A DNA stretch of 64,000 bases, taken from contig NZ_PTJC01000006.1 of assembly GCF_002934605.1 (NCBI RefSeq), positions 1,984,001-2,048,000 on the forward strand. The letters are read 5' to 3'. This document shows, in pieces, positions 36,473 to 44,335 of this stretch (the first letter of the stretch is position 1; every line of letters begins with the position of its first letter). A program made the position numbers and the translations under genes. This stretch comes from Neolewinella xylanilytica (GTDB lineage Bacteria > Bacteroidota > Bacteroidia > Chitinophagales > Saprospiraceae). The notes under the pieces were generated by a model. It did no database searches and was not told the DNA's origin. It saw only the letters and a list, made by a program, of their open reading frames with translations.

Positions 36473-37315
36473 ATGAAAAATGTCGTTTCTCAACGCTTTA
36501 TCAAATGTCACGATAAGCTCAAGGCGGAGAAACGCATTCGGTCCAGCCGCGCTTTCGCCATGTCGCTCGACTACCTGCCGCAGTCGCTCAGCGAGATCCT
36601 GAAGGGCCGCCGCGACGTGACCATCGAGCTGCTCCGGCAGGCCATCAATAAGTATAAGCTCAACCCGGTCTACCTGTTTACCGGCGACGGCCCGATGTTC
36701 ATGACGGAGGAAAGCAACCAGAACTTCCGGGTACTCACGACCATCACCACGCCCAACAGCGACGAAATGATCGTCCACGTTCCCCTGCCCGCCCAGTCGG
36801 TCTACGCCGGCGAACTCGGCGACCCCTCCTTCGTGGAAAGCCTGCCGGCCTTCAGCCTGCCCGATTACAAATACAAGGTGGGCACCCACCGGAGCTTCGA
36901 CGTTCCCGGAAACAGCATGGAGCCTACCCTCTTCGAGGGAGATAAGGTAGTATGTGCTTTCCTGGAACCCACACTCTGGGAAAGCGGCATCAAGGATAAC
37001 TACGCCTACGTGATCGTCACCCGTAGCGACGTGGTGGTGAAACGCGTCCGCAATTACCTGAACGACACGAAGGAACTTGAGGTCATCTCCGACAACAGTT
37101 TTTACGAAACCTACCGGGTGCCCCTCTCCGACCTCCGGGAGATTTGGTACGTTCGTGCCCGCATCACCCCCTTCCTGCCCTCCCCCCAGAACATCCAGCG
37201 CTACGTTCACGACGAGATGAAGGAACTTAAAGCCACCATCGCCCAACAGGGAAAGCTGATCAACCGCCTCGGCGTATCCGTGGAAAAAGCACTGGGGAAC
37301 CGGCGGGATTCCTGA
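36473..37315 (+). CDS. LexA/CI-like transcriptional regulator (HTH plus S24 domain)
   Basis: This cytoplasmic DNA-binding regulator has 280 residues. The N-terminal ~70 residues are an XRE-type helix-turn-helix (SRAFAMSLDYLPQSLSEILK). The C-terminal S24 peptidase-like domain has Ser148 in VPGNSMEPTL and Lys190 in SDVVVKRV, the autoproteolysis dyad. An Ala-Gly pair at residues 112-113 (SVYAGELG) is a plausible self-cleavage site. This fits a stress or SOS-type repressor that inactivates itself, but no adjacent phage or SOS genes are present. A coiled-coil-like tail ends the protein. Confidence 0.88.
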   Translation: MKNVVSQRFIKCHDKLKAEKRIRSSRAFAMSLDYLPQSLSEILKGRRDVTIELLRQAINKYKLNPVYLFTGDGPMFMTEESNQNFRVLTTITTPNSDEMIVHVPLPAQSVYAGELGDPSFVESLPAFSLPDYKYKVGTHRSFDVPGNSMEPTLFEGDKVVCAFLEPTLWESGIKDNYAYVIVTRSDVVVKRVRNYLNDTKELEVISDNSFYETYRVPLSDLREIWYVRARITPFLPSPQNIQRYVHDEMKELKATIAQQGKLINRLGVSVEKALGNRRDS

Positions 37316-37343
37316 ATAATCGGGTACCAGCCGTCACCAAATG

Positions 37344-37378
37344 AAAAGGTCCCGTGGTTTCCAACCACGGGACCTTTT
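37344..37378. terminator. Bidirectional terminator, 16-bp perfect stem
   Basis: Arms AAAAGGTCCCGTGGTT and AACCACGGGACCTTTT pair perfectly around a 3-base loop, with the A/T ends giving T-runs on both strands. It separates the convergent S24 regulator and T9SS protein genes. Confidence 0.92.
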
Positions 37379-37400
37379 ATATTTCCTGAGAAGGGTTCGG

Positions 37401-39503
37401 CTACCGGACGACCAGTCGTTCCGTAACCGAGCGGCGCCCGTTGCTGATCCGGGCCAGGTAAATTCCGGGAGTCAGATCGGCGGTCGGTAAGCCCAATCGG
37501 TCGGCATGGGCGTACCGCAGTTGAACGACCCGCTGCCCGTTCGCGGCGAACAGTTCGAGGGAGATGCCCTCCCGGCCCCAGTCTTCACCGAGCTGAAGGC
37601 TAGCTTCGGCTCCGGCGGCGATCGGGTTGGGGAATAGCTTTAGTCCCTCGGTAGCCGTACCCGCGTCGATCACGATCACGTCCGATAGCGCCTCCGTACC
37701 GTCAAAGTCTACCTGCCGGAGCCGGTAGTAATTTTTGCCGGTCGAGAAATCGCTGTCGTAGTACGTATAGTACCGCATTTCCGTGGTGGTACCCGCGCCT
37801 TCCTCCCGGCCGATGGCCGTAAAGGTGAAGCCGTTGATCGACCGCTCGATGAAGAAGTGGCTGTTGTCGGTCTCGTTGGCGGTCTCCCAGCTCAGGGCAA
37901 CGTGATCGTCGCGTAGCGTGCCGTCGAAGGTGAGAAGCTCGATGGGCAGGGCGATCGCCTGGATGATGCACGCCCGGTCCTGAATGGTGGGGTCGTTCCG
38001 CAGGGCCACCTTGTCTTCACAATTGCCCATGTTGCCGTAGATGGCTACGGCGGGATTTAGGGTGTTGACTAGGGCACCGCGTACGGTTACGTTGCAGGGG
38101 AGTTGGGTGCAGTCGCTTAGGGCGGCGTTGTTGACTACTGCCAATGAGTCATCCACTGTATTGAGTGAACTGAAATCGTATAGGTTTTCTATCAAGTCGT
38201 TACCGCTAATAAATATCGAACCTGCTGAACCAAGCAATTCAAATCCTTTTAGTCCGGATTCAATGACTCCAGCAGTGACATTGTTATAGGAACTTGGCGA
38301 GAGTGCGTCATTTTCCTCAATAACAAGTTGGCCGCTTACAGTCTCAAGTCCATATAGCTGACTAGTACCAGGAAGTATTGTGTTACCACTCAAAATTAAA
38401 TCACCAGATAACTCAGTTATACCCGTGAATTCCCCAATAGACCTCAATTGTTCATTATCTGAAATATCGATGTTGTCAAACACGAATAAGAACTGGGTAC
38501 CCATGGATTCTAAAGATGCATTGTTTCTGACAATTAGATCATGCATGACTGCGAAGTAATCGGGCACGTTAAATATTGGACTTAAGGATTGTAAAGATGA
38601 ATTCTCCTCAATCCTCACCAAATTCACATAATCTGGTCCTTCAGGCATGGCGAGATTTAAATCTACGCTAATAGTCTCTAAGAAGGGATTTTTATTAATG
38701 ATCAGAGCCTTTTTCACTGATGCCTTTAAGCTTGACACAGTTAGAAGATTAGCGTTGGATCCAATCCAAAGTGTATCAACATTCAGCTCCGTTGATTGGC
38801 CGAACGTACCAAACGTTGATAAAGACCGGTTTTGACGTACGATAATGTTGGTTCCTACAAACTGGACAGAGGACAAATTGGTAAAAGTGGTTAAGCCGGT
38901 GTTTATGAAATACATCCCCCCGCCGACACTAGCCAATAGAGTTGCATTTAACACCCTTAGGTTTGTATCACTGGCACGAATATCTCCACCAACTGATGTC
39001 AAATTTGGCAACCGCAATGTATATAATGCACTACTGACAGTTGGATTTTCGGCTATAATAATATCGCCAAGGATTTGCTGGACACTGGACGTAATAGTTG
39101 CATTGGAAAACATCGGCTTTGGAAACACATTTGTTGTTCCAGGACCACCGATGATTAGCCCTCCTAAACTGGATAGATTAGCGAAGGCTGCGAGTGGATC
39201 CTTTTCATTAACCTGTGACGCGGTATAGTTGACAATTACTAAGTCGCCATCAATAGTTGTGATGGCATCTAAATTGTCTAGGTTATTCCATACCTCAGTT
39301 GGGTTTATGGTCACAGAACCGGCAACAGAGGTGAATTTATTACCTCCAGACATAAAGTTATCAATGTCAGTTTGGGTTTTAAATTCAACACTACTCGGAT
39401 AAGTTTGTGATAGAAGAGTGGCAGATGCCAATAGGAATGTGATCAATGATACGGCCAAGTATCTATATGGACGATCAAGAACGATCAGTAAAGTTTGATT
39501 CAT
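37401..39503 (-). CDS. T9SS-exported receptor-L/leucine-rich-like surface protein
   Basis: This secreted protein of 700 residues has a long N-terminal signal (RPYRYLAVSLITFLLASATLL). Repeated strands of the receptor-L-domain type follow (~residues 35-500), for example LPNLTSVGGDIRASDTNLRV and TFTNLSSVQFVGTNIIVRQN. A fibronectin-like segment (~530-620) and a C-terminal type A sorting domain (LKLFPNPIAAGAEASLQLGE to TERLVVR) complete it. Base use shifts sharply: the repeat part (about 38140-39500) is AT-rich, while the 3' part coding for the sorting domain is GC-rich like the genome. The body may be of foreign origin. Confidence 0.85.
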   Translation of the reverse strand: MNQTLLIVLDRPYRYLAVSLITFLLASATLLSQTYPSSVEFKTQTDIDNFMSGGNKFTSVAGSVTINPTEVWNNLDNLDAITTIDGDLVIVNYTASQVNEKDPLAAFANLSSLGGLIIGGPGTTNVFPKPMFSNATITSSVQQILGDIIIAENPTVSSALYTLRLPNLTSVGGDIRASDTNLRVLNATLLASVGGGMYFINTGLTTFTNLSSVQFVGTNIIVRQNRSLSTFGTFGQSTELNVDTLWIGSNANLLTVSSLKASVKKALIINKNPFLETISVDLNLAMPEGPDYVNLVRIEENSSLQSLSPIFNVPDYFAVMHDLIVRNNASLESMGTQFLFVFDNIDISDNEQLRSIGEFTGITELSGDLILSGNTILPGTSQLYGLETVSGQLVIEENDALSPSSYNNVTAGVIESGLKGFELLGSAGSIFISGNDLIENLYDFSSLNTVDDSLAVVNNAALSDCTQLPCNVTVRGALVNTLNPAVAIYGNMGNCEDKVALRNDPTIQDRACIIQAIALPIELLTFDGTLRDDHVALSWETANETDNSHFFIERSINGFTFTAIGREEGAGTTTEMRYYTYYDSDFSTGKNYYRLRQVDFDGTEALSDVIVIDAGTATEGLKLFPNPIAAGAEASLQLGEDWGREGISLELFAANGQRVVQLRYAHADRLGLPTADLTPGIYLARISNGRRSVTERLVVR

Positions 39504-39725
39504 AAGAGTTCATGTTTGTAAAGTGTCAAAGAATGTAAAACGAAATAGGAAGGCATCCACCCCCCCATGGTCATGGGGAAGTTCCTACCTGGTAGTTGCC
39601 TGCTAGCTACAGGCAAAGGGCGACCCGGCGGGTCAGCCCTGAAAACGGCGGTTCGACCGCGGAAGGATAAGGGTAAGGGGTTAAGTGAGTGAACGAAGGA
39701 AGGTGAGTGAAAGTGAGCCATGTAT
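39504..39725. other. 222-bp gap with hairpins
   Basis: No gene is seen. A dyad GGGCGACCCG/CGGGTCAGCCC at about 39628-39650 could stop transcription from the upstream leftward gene, but there is no T-run. Confidence 0.35.
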
Positions 39726-40370
39726 TTACCGAACGACGACGTGGCGCGTGAGGGTGCGGTCGCCCTCACTGATGCGTACGGTGTAGGTGCCGGGGCCGAG
39801 ATCGTGTACACGAACCTCCAGCGGGGTGCCGATAGCGTAAGTGAAGTAGGTTACGGGTTGACCGCTGTTGCGGACCACCTCGACGCCGACGTTCGCACCT
39901 TCCCAGTCACGGGAAAGCCCTATCGTGACCGCCCCGTTAACCTTGCTGGGGTAGACATAGGTATTCGTCGTCATTTCAGAGCGAACTTGCAGGTCGATCG
40001 CTTCAGAAAGTTCGAAAGCACCTCCGGTAGCCAGTCGTCTCAGCCGGTAGGAATAGGCGCCGGGCAGTACGTCGGCATCTCGGTAGCGGTAGAGTCCGTC
40101 GGACGACAAATCATCCGGGGGATCGACTTGACCGACGGGCTGGAATTCGCTTCCGTCTTTAGAGCGCAGTATTTCGAAGACCGCGTCATCTTCCCGGGAG
40201 AGTGCCTGCCAATAGAGCACGACGCCACTTCCGTCGATGTACTCGCCGTGGAGGCCGATGACGACAGTCGTTGGTGCCGGGACAGCAGGGTTACCTAGCA
40301 CTTTGGTCGGGGGCAGCAGCAGCATGGCAAAAGCCAGGCCGAGGCCGTAGAGAGTAAGGTTTTGTTTCAT
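39726..40370 (-). CDS. Small T9SS-type secreted protein
   Basis: This protein of 214 residues has a signal peptide (MKQNLTLYGLGLAFAMLLL), one fibronectin-type-III-like domain (GSGVVLYWQALSREDDAVFE, DGLYRYRDADVLPGAYSYRL) and a C-terminal Por-sorting-like domain (YVYPSKVNGAVTIGLS to LTRHVVVR). Its last residues match the ending of the upstream T9SS gene (TERLVVR), supporting the same export route. No enzymatic domain is present. Its 5' side faces the 135-bp repeat array. Confidence 0.8.
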   Translation of the reverse strand: MKQNLTLYGLGLAFAMLLLPPTKVLGNPAVPAPTTVVIGLHGEYIDGSGVVLYWQALSREDDAVFEILRSKDGSEFQPVGQVDPPDDLSSDGLYRYRDADVLPGAYSYRLRRLATGGAFELSEAIDLQVRSEMTTNTYVYPSKVNGAVTIGLSRDWEGANVGVEVVRNSGQPVTYFTYAIGTPLEVRVHDLGPGTYTVRISEGDRTLTRHVVVR

Positions 40371-40484
40371 AGAGAGAAAATTGATCGATGATCACATTCC
40401 TTCAACGGGGGGGTATAGGCCTTATTGCTAGTTAAGATTTCTTGTTAAGCCTTACGGTTTGGCTTGCCGCGGTGGTTGGGAAAG

Positions 40485-41482
40485 CATCGGTCGTCCGCCC
40501 AGCGTAGCTGGTCTGCCAACGGGTTTGGGGGGATAGCTTTATCGGGGTTGCTGGGCCGACGAGCGATTGAAAGCGCACCGGCGGCATTGCATTTCCCCGG
40601 TAGCTCGGCGGACCAGCTACGACCCGTCGTCGGCACAGCTCCGCTGGTCGGCCGACGGGTCGGGGGGATAGCTTTATCGGGGTTGCTGGGCCGACGAGCG
40701 ATCGAAAGCGCACCGGCGGCAATGCATTTCCCCGGTAGCTCGGCGGACCAGCTACGACCCGTCGTCCGCACGGCTCCGCTGGTCGGCCGACGGGTCGGGG
40801 GAATAGCTTGATCGGGGTAGCTGGGCCGACGAGCGATCAAAAGCGCACCGGCGGCAATGCATTTTCCCGGTTGCTCGGCGGAGCAGCTACGACCTGTCGT
40901 CCGCACGGTTCCGCTGGTCAGCCGACGGGTCGGGGGGATAGCTTGATCGGGGTAGCTGGGCCGACGAGCGATTGAAAGCGCACCGGCGGCATTGCATTTC
41001 CCCGGTAGCTCGGCGGACCAGCTACGACCCGTCGTCGGCACAGCTCCGCTGGTCGGCCGACGGGTCGGGGGGATAGCTTGATCGGGGTAGCTGGGCCCAC
41101 GAGCGATCGACAGCGCACCGGCGGCATTGCATTTTCCCGGTAGCTCGGCGGAGCAGCTACGACCCGTCGTCCGCACGGCTCCGCTGGTCGGCCGACGGGT
41201 CGGGGGAATAGCTTGATCGGGGTAGCTGGGCCGACGAGCGATCGAAAGCGCACCGGCGGCAATGCATTTTCCCGGTTGCTCGGCGGAGCAGCTACGACCC
41301 GTCGTCCGCACGGCTCCGCTGGTCGGCCGACGGGTCGGGGGGATAGCATTATCTGGGTAGCTGGGCCGACGAGCGATCGACAGCGCACCGGCGGCAATGC
41401 ATTTCCCTGGTAGCTCGGCGGACCAGCGTGACCGTAGCTCGGCGGACCAGCGTAACCGTAGCTCCGCGGAACAGCATCGACC
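40485..41482. repeat. Tandem array: seven registers of a 135-bp repeat plus 24-bp mini-repeats
   Basis: The landmark GGATAGC (variant GAATAGC) recurs at 40531, 40666, 40801, 40936, 41071, 41206 and 41341, exactly 135 bases apart each time. Copies differ at a few percent of positions. Each unit holds dyads such as GACCAGC/GCTGGTC and GACCCGTCG/CGACGGGTC that can fold into nested hairpins. The array ends at 41410-41482 in three head-to-tail 24-25-bp units beginning GTAGCTCGGCGGACCAGC or a close variant. Because 135 divides by three, long ORFs run on both strands, but they look like artefacts. There are no unique spacers, so it is not CRISPR. Confidence 0.9.
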
Positions 41483-41485
41483 GGC

Positions 41486-41908
41486 CTATTCTGCGGCCGA
41501 TACTTCGTACGACCAGGTGATGTTCACGCCCCCCGCCTTCAGCATCAAAGACACGCTACAGAGCTTTTCCATACTTAGCCGACAGGCGCGTTCCGCCTTT
41601 TTTTCATCCAGCGCTCCGTAGAGCCGATAGTGCAAATGAATATCGGTAAAGACCCGCGGCTCGGTATCCACGCGCTGGGCCTCGACGGAGACCCGGATAT
41701 CCTGTAAATCCTGTCGTTGTTTTCGGAGCAACAGTACGATATCGATACTGGAACAACTGGCCACGGCGGCCAGCACCAACTGCATGGGGCGCATGCCGAG
41801 GTTATGCCCACCGATATCGGGGCTGCCGTCGGTCCCGACGGTGAGGCCATCCTCGTTTGCGATTTGGAAGTTGAAGTCTTTATCGAGCCGGGTAAGTTCT
41901 ACTTTCAT
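41486..41908 (-). CDS. OsmC family protein
   Basis: This peroxiredoxin-like protein of the OsmC/YhfA type has 140 residues. The two conserved thiols are Cys52 (VASCSSIDIV) and Cys117 (MEKLCSVSLML). GMRPMQLVLAA marks the dimer-interface helix. Such proteins reduce organic hydroperoxides, though the YhfA-like branch is less well characterised. Its ATG overlaps the stop of the upstream VOC lipoprotein gene by 4 bases, so the two are translated together. Confidence 0.9.
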   Translation of the reverse strand: MKVELTRLDKDFNFQIANEDGLTVGTDGSPDIGGHNLGMRPMQLVLAAVASCSSIDIVLLLRKQRQDLQDIRVSVEAQRVDTEPRVFTDIHLHYRLYGALDEKKAERACRLSMEKLCSVSLMLKAGGVNITWSYEVSAAE

Positions 41909-42402
41909 TTACTGCTACGCGTTTTTTGCCAGGCTAAGCGGTTGTCATTGATCTCTACCCAGTACCCGTCGGGGTCCTGAATGTAGACCTGCCGTACCCC
42001 GTCGGGCCGCTCATTGGTTTGCATCGCTTCGCCGGTCCAGGTTTCGAAAGCGATGTTTTCCTCCCGCAGGTGTTCGACGAAACCGTCGAAGTCGGCCATG
42101 GCGATACAGAGGTGCACGCCCTTGGGGGTGACTACATCCACCTCGTCGGTTTCGATAATGTGCAGGGCCATTCCTTCTCCCAGTGAAAACCAAACCCGGC
42201 GGTTATTGCCGGTGCCGTTGAAGATGGTGTCGAGCTGAAACACCCGCTGGTAAAAGGCGGAACTCGCAGGCAGATCGGTCACGTTGATGGCGTAATGATC
42301 GAAGCTGGCCCGAAAGGGACCGTTCTCGGTACCGAAGGGAATTGATCGGGGTGAACAAGCCAAAGCACCCACACAAACAACAAAAAGAATCAGATACCGC
42401 AT
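41905..42402 (-). CDS. VOC/glyoxalase-fold lipoprotein
   Basis: This protein of 165 residues has a lipoprotein signal (MRYLILFVVCVGALAC) and one vicinal-oxygen-chelate module of two beta-alpha-beta-beta-beta halves. Possible metal ligands are His in SFDHYAINV, Glu in LHIIETDE, His in GVHLCIAM and Glu in GYWVEIND, the glyoxalase I arrangement. Membrane anchoring is unusual for glyoxalase I, so its substrate may be different. It is coupled to the OsmC gene by a 4-base overlap, which suggests a shared stress or detoxification role. Confidence 0.85.
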   Translation of the reverse strand: MRYLILFVVCVGALACSPRSIPFGTENGPFRASFDHYAINVTDLPASSAFYQRVFQLDTIFNGTGNNRRVWFSLGEGMALHIIETDEVDVVTPKGVHLCIAMADFDGFVEHLREENIAFETWTGEAMQTNERPDGVRQVYIQDPDGYWVEINDNRLAWQKTRSSK

Positions 42403-42538
42403 GCGACTATATTAGGCCGGCAAGATAAGGTGCCCGACAGAACTTCGGATTTCATGCCCGGGATCCAAGCCTCCGAATCGGGACAGCAAAATCAAAAAAA
42501 GAATGCAACCCTTTCGTACGGCGCTATCCGCTTCAGCG

Positions 42539-42546
42539 TAATTTCG
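42539..42546 (+). promoter_or_regulatory. Likely promoter of the lipoprotein pair (TAATTTCG)
   Basis: TAATTTCG is one base from TAnnTTTG and lies 19 bases before the ATG at 42566. Confidence 0.4.
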
Positions 42547-42565
42547 ATGCATTATTCTAAGCCCA

Positions 42566-44335
42566 ATGGTGAAACTTTTGCCCCTTCCCCTCCTGCTTTC
42601 CCTGCTCGTTGTTAGCTGGTCCTGTCAGGAGGATGATCCGGCCATCCTCGAGGTATACGTGACCAACCCGGATGGTGTCCAGGAAGGGGTAAGCATTACC
42701 CTCGACCCGGGGGGATTGACCGGCCTCACCGATTCCACAGGGCTATTGCTATTCCCTAACATCCCTCCGCTGGACTACACCGTGGTGGCCAGTCACCCAG
42801 TCTTGGGTACCAACTCAGCCCTGGTTTCGGTGGCCGAGGGCGTAACGAGTCGCGCAAGTATCAACCTATCGGGCCGCTTCGATCAGCCCCCCGGCGTAGC
42901 ATTCATCTTTCCCGGCAAGGATGACGTCGTAGAATTAAGAGAGACCGAGACCCTGTATGTGGAGGCGCGGGTCACCGATGATAACGACCCGCCCGGGACC
43001 ATCGCCTGGCAATTAAGCAGTAGTATGGACAGCTTATTGGGGTCCGGGACGGATTCCCTAGGGTTAGTAGCGCTCGCGGTCAGTGACCTAAAGCAGGGAG
43101 ACCATACGCTTACCCTGACGGCTCGGGACTCCAAAGGATTTTCCGCGGCCGACCAAGTAACCATCACCGTGCTTCCTGCCCTTCCTACCATGACGCTGCA
43201 CCGTGCGGATCCGGTAGCCGCAGGTATACGCCTGGAATGGTCCCGCTGGAAGGGTTCGGGATTCATCGCATATAACATTTACCGCGGGGATCCCGGGGAG
43301 AATGCGCTCGGATTCCTTCGACAGATCAGCCACCTGGAAGATACCGTGTTTAACGACGAAACGGTTCCCTTTAATCGACCGGTAGACTATCGGGTCACTG
43401 CCAGCTACGATTTAGGCGGGGGCTATTTTCACGAGGAGCAGACTGCCTCCCGTACCACCACCTTCCTGACGGACCGGATTACCCTGGAGGCCACCGTAGA
43501 CCGGATGCTAGCGGATCCAAAAAGGGGTAAACTCTACGGCATCAGCCGGGAGCTCGACCGACTGTACATCATGGACGTGGATCGATTGGCCGTCACGAAA
43601 ACCCTGCCTACGGGTAGCAAACCGGAGGATTTGACCCTTTCACCCAATGGGGACACCCTATACGTAGCTGCCTCCGGAGGCACATCGGTCACCGTGTTTG
43701 ACCTGGAGAAGGAAACGCGGAGTCACCTCATCTATCTGCCCACCGGAAGGTATAACGCCTCCATACGGCCCCTACGCATCGCCGCTCTATCCGGTGGAAG
43801 ACTCGCCATGATTGCCGCCCCTAGTGACGGGCTGTACCTCTATCGCCCCGGAGACGACACGCTTACCCTCGTAAGCGTCGGCCACAGTTTTACGAATAAT
43901 CTCGTGGCGGATCCGTTGGGAGAGTTCCTCTACGTTACCGACCACGGAGGCGGCGGTCAGCAGGCGTATCGCTACGAGTCCGATCCGGCCGGCAACCTCA
44001 TCCTTGCAGATGTAAGCGAACCGTCATCCGGGAGCTTGCGCGCGGTCCTCTCCTCCGACGGCCGCTATCTCTTCTTCGGTAATGCTATGCTACGTGCCGA
44101 TAAGCTCACGGAGATTCTCGGTTCGTTCGGCAGTCCGGATTACAACGACGTTCGCCTTACGAACGGTGATGGCAGCAAAGTCATGACACCGGATACCTAT
44201 TACAGCACTGCCACCTTGACTCCCATCGGGCCGGTTCGCGCCCCCAACCGCGTGCTGGCCTACGATCCGGTAAGCGGAATTGCCTTTCACCACGAGTATT
44301 ACAGCAATCTCATCACCCTGGTTCCCTTTCGCTAA
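42566..44335 (+). CDS. Beta-propeller lipoprotein, first of a tandem pair
   Basis: This lipoprotein of 589 residues has lipobox SWSC. Residues ~25-105 are a carboxypeptidase-regulatory-like beta-sandwich (EVYVTNPDGVQEGVSITLD). Ig/fibronectin-like segments follow (~110-300), then a YVTN/YNCE-type beta-propeller (~310-589; for example LSPNGDTLYVAASGGTSVTV). It is probably a surface adhesion or scaffold protein. The next gene is a paralogue that starts in the TAATG overlap, so the pair is translationally coupled. No SusC/D partner is adjacent. Confidence 0.8.
   Translation: MVKLLPLPLLLSLLVVSWSCQEDDPAILEVYVTNPDGVQEGVSITLDPGGLTGLTDSTGLLLFPNIPPLDYTVVASHPVLGTNSALVSVAEGVTSRASINLSGRFDQPPGVAFIFPGKDDVVELRETETLYVEARVTDDNDPPGTIAWQLSSSMDSLLGSGTDSLGLVALAVSDLKQGDHTLTLTARDSKGFSAADQVTITVLPALPTMTLHRADPVAAGIRLEWSRWKGSGFIAYNIYRGDPGENALGFLRQISHLEDTVFNDETVPFNRPVDYRVTASYDLGGGYFHEEQTASRTTTFLTDRITLEATVDRMLADPKRGKLYGISRELDRLYIMDVDRLAVTKTLPTGSKPEDLTLSPNGDTLYVAASGGTSVTVFDLEKETRSHLIYLPTGRYNASIRPLRIAALSGGRLAMIAAPSDGLYLYRPGDDTLTLVSVGHSFTNNLVADPLGEFLYVTDHGGGGQQAYRYESDPAGNLILADVSEPSSGSLRAVLSSDGRYLFFGNAMLRADKLTEILGSFGSPDYNDVRLTNGDGSKVMTPDTYYSTATLTPIGPVRAPNRVLAYDPVSGIAFHHEYYSNLITLVPFR

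Noticed and set aside
40445-41397. Long leftward ORFs of 45-residue Arg/Pro-rich repeats inside the tandem array
   Set aside because: The 135-bp period divides by three, so any open frame persists. Several frames on both strands are open, substitutions are not biased to third positions, and no promoter, signal peptide or family is seen.
40485-41482. CRISPR-like array
   Set aside because: The whole 135-bp unit repeats without unique spacers, and no cas genes are present.
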